A DNA stretch of 45,915 nucleotides from an uncultured Oscillospiraceae bacterium. GTDB lineage: Bacteria > Bacillota > Clostridia > Oscillospirales > Oscillospiraceae. The stretch spans positions 1 through 45,915 of the forward strand of contig CAKTTB010000014.1 of NCBI GenBank assembly GCA_934613505.1, read 5' to 3'. A model generated the notes under the pieces. It was not told where the DNA came from, did no database searches, and saw only the letters and a list, made by a program, of their open reading frames with translations. Numbering within the stretch: the stretch's first letter is position 1; every line of letters begins with the position of its first letter. This document shows positions 15,404 through 23,462 of the stretch, in pieces. The position numbers and the translations under genes were made by a program.

Positions 15404-16549
15404 ATGAAATTGAGAAGATTGGGAAAAACCGGGCTGCAGGTCAGCGAGATCGGCTTCGGCGGCGAGTGGCTGGAACGCCATCCGGAGGAGGACGGCATCG
15501 ACCTGATCCATTACGCCTCGGCGCAGGGGATCAACATTCTGGACTGCTGGATGCCGGATCCGAAGTCCAGAGATATCATCGGCAAGGGTATCAAGGACAA
15601 CCGCAGCCAGTGGTACATCCAGGGGCATCTCGGTTCCACGTGGAAGGACGAGCAGTATTTCCGGACGCGGGATATGACATATGTCCGTCCCGCGTTTGAG
15701 GATCTTCTGGCGCGCCTGCAGACGGACTATATCGACCTCGGTATGATCCATTATGTCGATTCCGAGCAGGAATGGGAGCAGCTCCAGCACTCGGACTATC
15801 TCGATTATGTCATGAGTCTCAAAAACAGCGGCGTCATCCGCCACATCGGCATGAGTTCCCACAACCCGAAGGTAGCCATGAAGGCGGCGCAGTCCGGCTA
15901 TGTGGAGATGATCCTGTTCAGCATCAATCCGGCCTTTGATATGCTGCCCGCGAGCGAGAATATCGACACGATGTTCGCGGAGCAGTATGACGCGGGACTG
16001 AAGGGGATCGACCCCGACCGCGCGCAGCTGTACCGCATCTGTGAGCAGAATGACGTCGGCATCACCGTGATGAAGGGCTTTGCCGGCGGCAGACTGTTTG
16101 ATGAAAAACGCTCGCCGTTCGGTGTGCGCCTGAGTCCGGTGCAGTGCATCCACTATGCCCTGACCCGTCCGGCCGTCTCCGCCATTATGTGTGGCTACGA
16201 CACGAGGGAACAGGTCGATCAGGCGGTCGCCTATGAAACGGCTTCCGAGGGCGAAAAAGACTACGCATCGGTCCTCTCCAACGCGCCGTTCCACTCCTAC
16301 CGCGGCGAATGCACCTACTGCGGACACTGTAAGCCCTGCGCCGTGCAGCTGGATATCGCCATGATCAACAAATTCTACGATCTGGCCACCATGCAGCCGG
16401 AGGTTCCAGCCGCCGTGAAGTCCCATTATGAAGCACTGGAGCATACTGCGTCCGCATGCATCGGCTGTCAGGACTGCGAATCCCGCTGCCCGTTCGGCGT
16501 AGCCATCGCGGAGCGGATGAAGAAGACGGCGGAGCTTTTCGGGTGCTGA
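15404..16549 (+). CDS. aldo/keto reductase with C-terminal 4Fe-4S domain
   Basis: A 381-residue oxidoreductase. Residues 1-280 are an aldo/keto reductase barrel, starting MKLRRLGKTGLQVSEIGFGG, with DYIDLGMIHYVD and the late VMKGFAGG strand. The C-terminus adds a ferredoxin-like part with two cysteine clusters (CTYCGHCKPC and CIGCQDCESRCPFGV), expected to hold 4Fe-4S clusters. Such fusions are common in Clostridia and probably couple ferredoxin to carbonyl reduction; the substrate is unknown. AGGAGG lies 8 bases upstream of the ATG. No clear operon partner. Confidence 0.88.
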   Translation: MKLRRLGKTGLQVSEIGFGGEWLERHPEEDGIDLIHYASAQGINILDCWMPDPKSRDIIGKGIKDNRSQWYIQGHLGSTWKDEQYFRTRDMTYVRPAFEDLLARLQTDYIDLGMIHYVDSEQEWEQLQHSDYLDYVMSLKNSGVIRHIGMSSHNPKVAMKAAQSGYVEMILFSINPAFDMLPASENIDTMFAEQYDAGLKGIDPDRAQLYRICEQNDVGITVMKGFAGGRLFDEKRSPFGVRLSPVQCIHYALTRPAVSAIMCGYDTREQVDQAVAYETASEGEKDYASVLSNAPFHSYRGECTYCGHCKPCAVQLDIAMINKFYDLATMQPEVPAAVKSHYEALEHTASACIGCQDCESRCPFGVAIAERMKKTAELFGC

Positions 16550-16600
16550 ACGGCGGCCTGTGGTATCTCCGATGGAAAAAACGGCTTCCCCGGCAGGAAG

Positions 16601-16720
16601 GCCCTTGGCTCTCCCACTGGGAGAGCTGTCACCGCAGGTGACTGAGAAGGCTTTTACGCATCGCTTCCCCTCTCCGTCTTCGCTTCGCTCAGCCACCGCT
16701 CCCAAAGGGAGAGGCAAGGG
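16601..16720 (+). repeat. 120-bp interspersed palindromic repeat, copy A
   Basis: Begins with CCCTTGGCTCTCCC and ends with GGGAGAGGCAAGGG, so the ends are imperfect inverted repeats of about 13 bp, with further small hairpins inside. A second copy of about 120 bp lies in opposite orientation at 33243-33362, with most positions matching. No coding potential is evident. It resembles the small non-autonomous or REP-type repeats scattered in gut Firmicutes. Confidence 0.85.
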
Positions 16721-16740
16721 ATACGGGAAAAATCCAAGAA

Positions 16741-16775
16741 AACCTCTGTATGGCAACGCCATACGGAGGTTCTTT
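16741..16775. terminator. hairpin between convergent genes
   Basis: A 14-bp stem with one wobble pair (16741-16754 with 16758-16771) lies between the aldo/keto reductase and the minus-strand DUF554 gene. The T tails are weak on both strands, so a two-way terminator is likely but not certain. Confidence 0.55.
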
Positions 16776-16788
16776 GCCATATACGGTT

Positions 16789-17484
16789 TTACAGCGGCAA
16801 AAAAGAGAACGCCCATGTCATCAATGGGACAAAGAGCAGCGCGGGCAGAAGGTTGGCCGTCTTGATCTTCGTGATGCCCAGCAGGTTAAGGCTGATGGCG
16901 AGGATCATCACCGAGCCGCAGCAGGAAAGCTCCGCGATCGCGGCGTCGGACAGAACCGGAGCCAGCACCTGCGCCAGCAGGACGATCGCCCCCTGAAACA
17001 CAAGGACGAACCCGGCGGAGCATAAAACGCCGAACCCCAGCGTGACCGACAGCATGCACGAGGAAATGCCGTCCAGCAGGGACTTGGTAAACAGCAGCTC
17101 ATAGTCCTGCCGCAGCCCCGCGTTGATGCAGCCGACAAACGTCATCGCACCGATGCAGAAGAGCAGGGAGGACGTCACAAAGCCCTCGGCCAGACTGGTC
17201 CTGCCGTCTGCGCGGTGGAAGCGCGTCTCGATGGCGCAGCCCAGCCGGTTCAGCGCGCCGTCAAGATCCAGAAGCGTCCCAGCGGCAGTACCCAGCACCA
17301 TGGAGACGATCAGAACCAGCGCGTTTTCTCCTTTTAACATGCCGCTGATACCGACATAGACGGTACACAGCGCGATCGCGGTCATGATCGCGGACGCGAT
17401 CTTTTCCGGGATCCCTTTTCTTGCGAGCAGGCCGACGGTACTGCCGAGCAGCACCGCGAGCGTATTGACAATCACACCAAGCAT
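16789..17484 (-). CDS. DUF554 family membrane protein (YdfK-like)
   Basis: A 231-residue integral membrane protein of the DUF554 family, possibly a transporter; the function is not known. The start MLGVIVNTLAVLLGSTVGLLARKGIPEKI is typical, with several glycine-rich hydrophobic segments and the conserved FVTSSLLFCIGAMTFVGCINAGL. AAAGGAG lies upstream of the ATG on the minus strand. It is transcribed alone, divergently from the DUF4015 gene. Confidence 0.85.
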   Translation of the reverse strand: MLGVIVNTLAVLLGSTVGLLARKGIPEKIASAIMTAIALCTVYVGISGMLKGENALVLIVSMVLGTAAGTLLDLDGALNRLGCAIETRFHRADGRTSLAEGFVTSSLLFCIGAMTFVGCINAGLRQDYELLFTKSLLDGISSCMLSVTLGFGVLCSAGFVLVFQGAIVLLAQVLAPVLSDAAIAELSCCGSVMILAISLNLLGITKIKTANLLPALLFVPLMTWAFSFLPL

Positions 17485-17516
17485 GCAGAGCGCTCCTTTC
17501 TATACAGATTTTAGAT

Positions 17517-17525
17517 ATCATACCA
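17517..17525 (-). promoter_or_regulatory. extended -10 promoter of the DUF554 gene
   Basis: On the minus strand, TGGTATGAT forms an extended -10 element 33 bases before the start codon. No good -35 is seen. Confidence 0.45.
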
Positions 17526-17648
17526 TAAAACTGTAAAACAGGGAAGATTTCTTTCCGAAAACGGGTAAAAATGCGAAAAATTCGGGAAGATTGTACCACG
17601 AAGAGGAATAAAATCCCAAAAAAGGTAGAAATCCTGCGCAAGATATAG

Positions 17649-17654
17649 TATAAT
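17649..17654 (+). promoter_or_regulatory. -10 element of the DUF4015 gene
   Basis: TATAAT at 17649-17654, 55 bases before the start of the SH3-DUF4015 gene. The -35 region is weak. Confidence 0.4.
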
Positions 17655-17709
17655 ACTATTATCTTTATACAATTTGCGGGGAAATGCCCGCAGACAGTTG
17701 GGAGATAGT

Positions 17710-19497
17710 ATGAAACTACGCAAAAGAAAGCGGATTTCCGGCACGCCGAAGCGGAAGCAGCGCGCGCAGAGACTGGCGCTTTTGAAGCAGTTCCTCCGCG
17801 AGCATACGTGGGGCGTGATGATCGCGGGGCTGATCCTCATCGCGGTCGTGCTGTTCATCTTCGTAATCGCCGGCGCGTCGCCGAAGACGGCGGACGAGAC
17901 GCAGACCGCGCAGACGGACACGCCGCGCTATGAATCGGGCTATATCTGCGCCATTACAACGGAAGTTCCCTATTACGATGAAGACCTCAGCCAGAGCGGC
18001 ACTGTCGCACGCGGCATGGAGGTCACCTACGCGACCGACAAGACCGTCCGGCAGGACGGCGTGACCTATTACATGACGTATTTCCCCACGCTGGGCCACG
18101 GCTACGTCTCGGAGGAGAATTTGACGCAGAACGTTCATGAGGTGATCGCGGAAAAGACTGTGTATGTCCGCACGCCGCAGAATCTGCGGCCGGAGAAGGA
18201 TTCGTATGTGCTGGGATCGCTGGTCGAGCAGGGGACGGAGCTGCAGGTGCTGGACTATGAGGGGACGACGAACGGCGTCGTCGACCTGTATAAGGTCTCC
18301 TATCAGGGCGAGACCGGCTACATCAGCGGCCAGTACGTCGCTACCACGCCGGAAGCAGCAAACGAGGTCTATGACCGCTTCGGTGTCTACGCCATCCATG
18401 CCGGCCGCGGCGACAAGTGGGGCGGCGGCGACGCGGAAAGTCTGGACTATTATCCGCGTACCAAAGCCGATTTTGCGGATAACCCGATGCCGGATCCCTG
18501 CTATGCGATCTATCTGACCTGCGACCCGGCTGTGCTGGGCGATATCGACAAGTACATCGAATACGCAAAGTCCACGAAGATCAACGCCTTTGTCGTCAAC
18601 ATCATGGACGGCACGTCCATCGGCTATAACTCGCCCGTGTACGAGGAATATTCTCCGACGGCGTACCAGTACGCCAACAATACGGTCGAGGAATATCAGG
18701 CCGTCATCCAGAAGATCAAGGACGCGGGCTTCTATGTGATCGGTCGGCTGACCACGTTCAACGATTCCTTCTTCTGCCAGGATCATCCGGAATACGCCAT
18801 CGCGGACGGCGCGGGCGATCCCCTGTATGTCGCGGCGAGCTACTGGCCGAGCGCGTTCTGCCGGTACGTGTGGGAGTATAAGGTCGCGCTTGCCATCGAC
18901 GCGGTCGAGACCATGGGCTTCAACGAGATCCAGTTCGACTATGTCCGTTTCCCGGACGGCACGGGTGACTATGAAAAGGAAGGCGATATCGACTTCCACA
19001 ACGAATATGATGAGACCAAGGCGCAGGCCATCCAGCGCTTTTTGATGTACGCGACGGATATTCTGCATGAATACGGCGTCTACGTCGGCGCGGATGTCTT
19101 CGGCGAGACGAGCGGCAATTACGTGACGGCCTACGGCCAGTACTGGCCGGCGATCAGTAACGTGGCTGACGTCATTTCCGGCATGCCGTACCCGGACCAC
19201 TTCTCTCAGAACGGCACCTACCGGCCGTGGGAGCATCCGTATGAGACGATGGTCGACTGGGCGGAATCCGCGGCCAAGCGCCAGTCGGAGACGCCGTCGC
19301 CCGCCATTGCCCGCACGTGGATCCAGGCCTACGACGCCATCCGCCCGCCGTATAACAGCTACGGTGCGCAGGAGGTCGCAGACGAGATCCGCGCCCTGTC
19401 TGAGCAGGGGCTGACCGGCGGCTTCATGGCGTGGAACGCGTCGTGCAGTCTCAAGAAGCTCGAAGAGCTTCGTCCGGCGTATGAGGCGCTGGAGTAA
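17710..19497 (+). CDS. membrane-anchored SH3-like/DUF4015 putative glycoside hydrolase
   Basis: A 595-residue exported protein. The N-terminus is very basic (KLRKRKRISG), then one membrane segment (about 38-58, VMIAGLILIAVVLFIFVIAG), so the rest lies outside. Two SH3-like segments follow (about 75-140 and 145-215, the second with GETGYISGQYV). Residues from about 250 form a DUF4015-type TIM barrel, annotated as a putative glycosyl hydrolase: INAFVVNIMDG, GFYVIGRLTTFND, EIQFDYVRFPDG and YVGADVFGET are the strand motifs. I chose the ATG at 17710; an upstream in-frame start adds 12 unlikely residues. Probably acts on the cell wall or a surface polysaccharide; the substrate is unknown. Confidence 0.82.
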   Translation: MKLRKRKRISGTPKRKQRAQRLALLKQFLREHTWGVMIAGLILIAVVLFIFVIAGASPKTADETQTAQTDTPRYESGYICAITTEVPYYDEDLSQSGTVARGMEVTYATDKTVRQDGVTYYMTYFPTLGHGYVSEENLTQNVHEVIAEKTVYVRTPQNLRPEKDSYVLGSLVEQGTELQVLDYEGTTNGVVDLYKVSYQGETGYISGQYVATTPEAANEVYDRFGVYAIHAGRGDKWGGGDAESLDYYPRTKADFADNPMPDPCYAIYLTCDPAVLGDIDKYIEYAKSTKINAFVVNIMDGTSIGYNSPVYEEYSPTAYQYANNTVEEYQAVIQKIKDAGFYVIGRLTTFNDSFFCQDHPEYAIADGAGDPLYVAASYWPSAFCRYVWEYKVALAIDAVETMGFNEIQFDYVRFPDGTGDYEKEGDIDFHNEYDETKAQAIQRFLMYATDILHEYGVYVGADVFGETSGNYVTAYGQYWPAISNVADVISGMPYPDHFSQNGTYRPWEHPYETMVDWAESAAKRQSETPSPAIARTWIQAYDAIRPPYNSYGAQEVADEIRALSEQGLTGGFMAWNASCSLKKLEELRPAYEALE

Positions 19498-19565
19498 GCG
19501 CGGCATGAACGCTAAAAAGCATCCGCATTCACAAGCAGCAAAAAGTTTTTGCTCTGCTGTATAAT

Positions 19566-19603
19566 GAAAGCGCGGCGCTCCCGTATGGGAGCGCCGCGCT
19601 TTC
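19566..19603. repeat. perfect 17-bp hairpin after the DUF4015 gene
   Basis: Two exact 17-bp arms (19566-19582 with 19587-19603) enclose a 4-base loop. No T run follows on either strand, so it is not a standard terminator. It is the first element of the 650-base gene-free stretch before metY (19498-20146). Confidence 0.75.
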
Positions 19604-19658
19604 CAGCATGTCGAAAGAGTTCGATTTTCGCGAAGCAGTATGAGACATGTACCGTCCA

Positions 19659-19825
19659 TGTAGGGGCCGATGCCCACATCGGCCCGGAAAAGGTTACGAA
19701 TTTTCCGTAAACTTTCGTAAAAACAGCCTGTTCTGCCGGGACGATGCGACGCCCGCAGGCTAGTTTCGAGGCGCAACCGCGCGCAGCGCGGCTCTTAGCG
19801 CCGAAGATAGGCATCGGCCCCTACA
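19659..19825. mobile_element. 167-bp MITE-like element with 16-bp terminal inverted repeats
   Basis: TGTAGGGGCCGATGCC at 19659-19674 is repeated exactly in inverted orientation at 19810-19825. The left end also folds on itself (GGGCCGATG with CATCGGCCC, 19664-19685). There is no coding capacity between the ends. Related GTAGGGGC palindromic repeats are common in gut Clostridia. I see no clear target-site duplication. Confidence 0.7.
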
Positions 19826-19932
19826 AGCAAACCAGAGAATCTTCGGCAAAAAATGAGCACGAATGTTTTTTGACAGTCTAGGGTTTTCTATATATCCCTG
19901 AAAGGAAACAGAGGAAAATTTTCCGCCGGGGC

Positions 19933-19961
19933 TTGACAAACGGAAAAGAATACGCTATTAT
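19933..19961 (+). promoter_or_regulatory. sigma-A promoter of metY
   Basis: A perfect TTGACA (19933-19938) and TATTAT (19956-19961) with a 17-base spacer; the start point should be near 19968. Confidence 0.9.
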
Positions 19962-19966
19962 GCACC

Positions 19967-19983
19967 TACCTACTAAGTAGGTA
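19967..19983. promoter_or_regulatory. 17-bp palindromic operator at the metY start point
   Basis: TACCTACT-A-AGTAGGTA is a perfect dyad with 8-bp arms around one base, lying across the predicted transcription start. A protein bound here would block RNA polymerase. The cognate regulator is not in the window and I cannot name it; an Rrf2 (CymR-like) or other small HTH repressor of sulfur metabolism is plausible. Confidence 0.7.
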
Positions 19984-20017
19984 AGTTTTAAGAAACCAAC
20001 CATGGGAGGGCCGCTGC

Positions 20018-20074
20018 ATGAACCGGATCTTTCAGATACTTCTGCGGGCGAATTTCAGATGCGGACGAATGTGA
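20018..20074 (+). CDS. 18-residue leader peptide upstream of metY
   Basis: A short ORF, MNRIFQILLRANFRCGRM, with its own GGGAGGG ribosome site 7 bases before the ATG. It ends 72 bases before metY. Its single Cys codon (TGC, 20060-20062) lies at the end of an RNA arm that can pair with the region just before the metY ribosome site. The arrangement is what one expects of a translational sensor, possibly of cysteine supply. Expression is not proven. Confidence 0.55.
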   Translation: MNRIFQILLRANFRCGRM

Positions 20075-20139
20075 CGCTGCGAGTGTTTTCCGCAGGACCA
20101 TCCGTCAACCACACAAACATCTGAAATTCAAGAAAGAGG
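20030..20139 (+). promoter_or_regulatory. switchable RNA leader of metY
   Basis: GAATTTCAGATG (20050-20061) is exactly complementary to 20118-20129, which ends directly before the metY ribosome site (AGAAAGAGG, 20131-20139). TTTCAGAT occurs twice (20030-20037 and 20053-20060), so two upstream arms can compete for the same 3' arm. A further pairing, CTGCGG (20042-20047) with CCGCAG (20090-20095), crosses the long stem and excludes it. Ribosome position on the leader peptide would decide which forms. Confidence 0.5.
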
Positions 20140-20146
20140 TATTGTT

Positions 20147-21433
20147 ATGAGCAAGTATAAATTCGAGACCCTGCAGCTTCATGTCGGTCAGGAGCAGGCC
20201 GATCCCGTTACGGACGCGAGAGCCGTCCCCATCTACGCCAGCACGTCCTATGTCTTCCACAACTCTCAGCACGCGGCGGACCGCTTCGCACTGAAGGACG
20301 CAGGCAACATCTACGGCCGTCTGACAAACCCGACCGAATCGGTCTTTGAGCAGCGCATCGCCGCGCTCGAGGGCGGCGCGGCCGCTCTGGCCGTCGCGTC
20401 CGGCGCAGCTGCCATCAACTATACGATCCTCGCGCTGGCCAAGGCCGGTGAGCATATCGTCGCCTCCAAGACCATCTATGGCGGTACCTATAACCTGCTG
20501 GCGCATACGCTGCCGCTCTCGTCCGGCATTTCTGCTACGTTTGTCGATCCGGATGTCGAAGGCTCGTTTGAAGCTGCCATCCAGCCCAACACCAAGGCGC
20601 TCTACGTCGAGACCCTCGGCAACCCGAACTCCAACATCATCGACATCGAGAAGATCGCAAAGATCGCCCACAAGCACGGCCTGCCCCTCGTGGTGGACAA
20701 CACATTCGCAACGCCGTATCTGGTCCGTCCGATCGAGTATGGCGCCGATATCGTTGTCCATTCGGCCACAAAGTTCATCGGCGGCCACGGCACGGCCATC
20801 GGCGGCGTGATCATCGACGGCGGCACGTTCGACTGGAAGGCTTCCGGCTGCTATCCGTGGATCTCGGAGCCGAACCCCAGCTACCACGGCGTTTCCTTTG
20901 CCGAGGCGGCCGGCCCCGCCGCGTTCGCGACCTATATCCGCGCCATCCTGCTGCGCGATACCGGCGCGACGCTTTCTCCGTTCCACGCGTTCATCTTCCT
21001 GCAGGGGCTGGAGACGCTGTCGCTGCGTGTCGAGCGCCACGTATCCAACGCGCTGAAGATCGTGGAATACCTGAACAATCACCCGCAGGTCGAGGCGGTC
21101 CACCATCCGTCGCTCGCCAGCGAGCCGAGCCACGATCTGTATCAGAAGTACTTCCCGAACGGCGGCGGCTCCATCTTCACGTTTGAGATCAAGGGCGACG
21201 CCAAAACGGCGCAGACGTTCATTGATCATCTGGAGATTTTCTCCCTGCTTGCCAACGTGGCTGATGTCAAGTCGCTCGTCATCCATCCTGCCAGCACAAC
21301 GCATTCGCAGCTGAACGAGGCGGAGCTGCTCGATCAGGGTATCAAGCCCAACACCATCCGCCTGTCCATCGGCATCGAGAACGTGGACGATCTGATCGCT
21401 GCGCTCGACAAGGCGTTCGCAGCCGTCAAGTAA
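20147..21433 (+). CDS. metY: O-acetylhomoserine sulfhydrylase / PLP-dependent cysteine-methionine synthesis enzyme
   Basis: A cytoplasmic pyridoxal-phosphate enzyme of the Cys/Met metabolism family, 428 residues. It is expected to make homocysteine from O-acetylhomoserine and sulfide (MetY type). The start [35 protein letters not shown] is characteristic of MetY. The PLP lysine is K209 in [11 protein letters not shown], with [11 protein letters not shown] upstream. Length near 430, rather than about 380-400, favours MetY over cystathionine synthase or lyase. It stands alone, behind a strong promoter, an operator and a structured leader. Confidence 0.92.
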   Translation: MSKYKFETLQLHVGQEQADPVTDARAVPIYASTSYVFHNSQHAADRFALKDAGNIYGRLTNPTESVFEQRIAALEGGAAALAVASGAAAINYTILALAKAGEHIVASKTIYGGTYNLLAHTLPLSSGISATFVDPDVEGSFEAAIQPNTKALYVETLGNPNSNIIDIEKIAKIAHKHGLPLVVDNTFATPYLVRPIEYGADIVVHSATKFIGGHGTAIGGVIIDGGTFDWKASGCYPWISEPNPSYHGVSFAEAAGPAAFATYIRAILLRDTGATLSPFHAFIFLQGLETLSLRVERHVSNALKIVEYLNNHPQVEAVHHPSLASEPSHDLYQKYFPNGGGSIFTFEIKGDAKTAQTFIDHLEIFSLLANVADVKSLVIHPASTTHSQLNEAELLDQGIKPNTIRLSIGIENVDDLIAALDKAFAAVK

Positions 21434-21441
21434 ATAAAAAA

Positions 21442-21470
21442 CCGGCCTGACGGCTTGCCCGTCAGGCCGG
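21442..21470 (-). terminator. terminator hairpin with the T run on the minus strand
   Basis: A perfect 12-bp stem (21442-21453 with 21459-21470) with a 5-base loop. The A run at 21435-21441 gives a T tail on the minus strand, so it fits the end of the minus-strand transporter gene. Confidence 0.8.
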
Positions 21471-21486
21471 AAGCAGCCTCTCTTTT

Positions 21487-21522
21487 CCGGGGTGCAGAGA
21501 CGATCTGCATCCCGGTTTCTTT
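21487..21522 (+). terminator. rho-independent terminator of metY
   Basis: An 11-bp stem with one wobble pair (21487-21497 with 21505-21515) and tail TTTCTTT. It overlaps the 3' end of the convergent transporter gene. Confidence 0.8.
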
Positions 21523-22423
21523 ATGGGTCCTGCCGGGCCTGCCGGCGGTCAAGCAGATCGCTCAGGACTGTCGCGCCGAGGATCAGCGCCGCGCCGGCCA
21601 TGCCAAAGACGCTCAGATGCTCATGCAGGACGAGGGCGGAGAGCAGCAGCGCCGTGATCGGATCCAGATAGCTCATCAGCGCGACCGTCTGCGCCGGAAG
21701 CCTGCCGATGGCGCCGAAATACATGGCGTAGGGCAGCCCCGTGTGGACGATCGAAACGACCAGCAGCAGAAGCGCGGAGCGCAGGCTGATCTGCACGGAG
21801 GCCAGCTCGCCGGTCACGAGCAGATAGGGGATCATGACTGCGCCCGCCGCACCCAGCTGGACGATCGTCGTGTCATAGGCGTTCAGCGCGCTGAGCTTTT
21901 TCGTGATGATCATGACGCTTGCGTACAAAACGGCTGCGCCAAGCCCCAGCGCGATCCCCGTGCCGGTCCCGGCCGGGAGCGCGCCGCCGTCCAGCACGCC
22001 GGAGACAAGCACCATGCCGAACACTGCCAGCACCACGCACAAAAGCTTGCCGCCCGTCAGCCGTTCGCCGAACAAAACCGGCGAGGCGGCGATCAGCAGA
22101 ACCGGCGCCATATAATAGCAGAGCGTCGCGGCGGCTACGGTCGTATAGCGGTAGGCCTCAAACAGCAGCATCCAGTTGAAGCCGATCATTCCGCCGGACA
22201 GAAGCAGCAGCCAGAGCTTCGGCCGCAGCGCGGCCCAGTCCGGCTTTCTGCCGCGAAGACACTGCAGCAGAAACAGGAACAGACAGCCGAGCAGCCCGCG
22301 GCAGCAGGCGATGGCCGCGCTCGGAACGTCGATCAGCCGCCGCAGAAGGCCGATGGTGCCGAAAATGACCATCGCCGCGGCCAGCGTGAGCTTTGTCTGT
22401 GCATCCGAGTTACGCGTTTTCAT
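21521..22423 (-). CDS. EamA/DMT-family transporter
   Basis: A 300-residue membrane protein with about ten hydrophobic segments in two EamA repeats, as in drug/metabolite exporters of the RhaT/YdcZ superfamily. The first repeat begins KLTLAAAMVIFGTIGLLRRLI; the second begins near GIALGLGAAVLYASVMIITKKL and ends with ALMSYLDPITALLLSALVLHEHLSVFGMAGAALIL, the typical end of this family. The substrate is unknown; adjacency to metY, convergently, could hint at an amino acid or sulfur metabolite but is weak evidence. Its start lies 6 bases after the GH25 gene stop on the same strand, so the two are probably co-transcribed. Confidence 0.87.
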   Translation of the reverse strand: MKTRNSDAQTKLTLAAAMVIFGTIGLLRRLIDVPSAAIACCRGLLGCLFLFLLQCLRGRKPDWAALRPKLWLLLLSGGMIGFNWMLLFEAYRYTTVAAATLCYYMAPVLLIAASPVLFGERLTGGKLLCVVLAVFGMVLVSGVLDGGALPAGTGTGIALGLGAAVLYASVMIITKKLSALNAYDTTIVQLGAAGAVMIPYLLVTGELASVQISLRSALLLLVVSIVHTGLPYAMYFGAIGRLPAQTVALMSYLDPITALLLSALVLHEHLSVFGMAGAALILGATVLSDLLDRRQARQDP

Positions 22424-22429
22424 GACAAA

Positions 22430-23314
22430 TTACTTCCTGATAAAAGCAAGATTCAGGTCAACGTCAGTGTCAATGCCGTCGACGCGGCCGTCGCAGGCAT
22501 ATTGCCAGAGATCGAACCGGTAGGTGAAGGTGGGCGTGTCGTTGTATTCCGCCAGCCAGAAAGTGTAGCTGTCAAGGCTCGGAAGGTGCAGCTCCTCATA
22601 GCCGAGCTGCTGGTTGAAGTAGAGCCCGGCGGAATAGCCCGCCTGCGTGATAGCTGAGCAGAACGCATCGGTGACCGCTGTCAGCGTGGCAAGATCCATT
22701 TCGTCGCTGCGCGCGTCCGCCTCGATCTTTTCCCAGTCGAAGAAGACCGGATACGCCAGCTGGTAGCCGGAAATGTGATCGAGTACGAACTGGGCCTCCT
22801 CGCGCGCCTCCTGCTCGTCAACGGCCTGTGAGAAGAAATAGACGCCGACCTCAAGCCCCGCGTCGATTGCCCCGTCGAGATTCTGCTGGAAATAGGCGTC
22901 CTCCTGAATGGAGCCTTCGGTATAGCCGCGGTAGCCGACGCGCAGAATGGCAAATTCCACACCGCTGGCTGCAACGGCCTGCCAGTCGATCTCCTGCTGG
23001 TGGGCGGAGACGTCAATGCCGATCTGGCTGGTCATGGTGTCGCTCTCGTAGCGGAGGAATCCGCCGTCACGGGTAAAACAGTCGGGGTCATATGTAGGGT
23101 CGGACGCCGCGGAATCCTGCACGGGATCGGCGGACGGCTGGGGATCCTGCACCTCTTCGACCGGATCCTTGGCGCTGACGGTCGCGTCGGCGCCGTAATG
23201 GAACAGCCGCTCAGCCAGCGCGGCCAGACCCCAGAGGATCAGCGCCGCCAGCAGCACGAATATGAAAATCATCAGCCGCCGCGAGCGTCTTGCACGTTTA
23301 CTTGCCTGCCGCAT
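22430..23314 (-). CDS. membrane-anchored GH25 lysozyme (muramidase)
   Basis: A 294-residue cell-wall hydrolase. The N-terminus is basic (RQASKRARRSRR), followed by one membrane segment (LMIFIFVLLAALILWGLAALA) and a flexible Asp/Pro-rich linker. The catalytic domain starts at SQIGIDVSAHQQEIDWQAV and contains VEFAILRVGYRGYTEGS, VGVYFFSQA, YPVFFDWEK and FWLAEYND, all GH25 motifs; the acid pair lies in FDWEK and the early Asp. I chose the ATG at 23314, correctly spaced from AAGGAG; the in-frame TTG five codons earlier overlaps that site. It is the first gene of a two-gene minus-strand unit. Confidence 0.9.
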   Translation of the reverse strand: MRQASKRARRSRRLMIFIFVLLAALILWGLAALAERLFHYGADATVSAKDPVEEVQDPQPSADPVQDSAASDPTYDPDCFTRDGGFLRYESDTMTSQIGIDVSAHQQEIDWQAVAASGVEFAILRVGYRGYTEGSIQEDAYFQQNLDGAIDAGLEVGVYFFSQAVDEQEAREEAQFVLDHISGYQLAYPVFFDWEKIEADARSDEMDLATLTAVTDAFCSAITQAGYSAGLYFNQQLGYEELHLPSLDSYTFWLAEYNDTPTFTYRFDLWQYACDGRVDGIDTDVDLNLAFIRK

Positions 23315-23345
23315 GATTTGCTCCTTCAATACAAAATAATATTAA

Positions 23346-23374
23346 ATTATAGCATAATCCGCGCAAAAAGCCAA
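23346..23374 (-). promoter_or_regulatory. sigma-A promoter of the GH25 gene
   Basis: On the minus strand, TTGGCT (plus 23369-23374) and TATAAT (plus 23346-23351) with a 17-base spacer. Confidence 0.75.
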
Positions 23375-23400
23375 GACGCACTTTAACGCCCGCACGAGCC

Positions 23401-23429
23401 TTGTCATTTGCGTAAAACTATGGTAAAAT
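23401..23429 (+). promoter_or_regulatory. sigma-A promoter of the CapA-like gene
   Basis: TTGTCA (23401-23406), a 17-base spacer with TGG (extended -10), and TAAAAT (23424-23429). It is back-to-back with the GH25 promoter. Confidence 0.75.
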
Positions 23430-23462
23430 ACACTAATATAACCCGCCAAAGGAGGCGCATGC

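Noticed and set aside
17716..19776. Minus-strand frame of nearly 690 codons opposite the DUF4015 gene
   Set aside because: Shadow of the real gene; no start signals or domains.
20002..20123. Longer alternative leader ORF from the ATG at 20002 upstream of metY
   Set aside because: It has no ribosome site in front; the ATG at 20018 has a well-spaced GGGAGGG.
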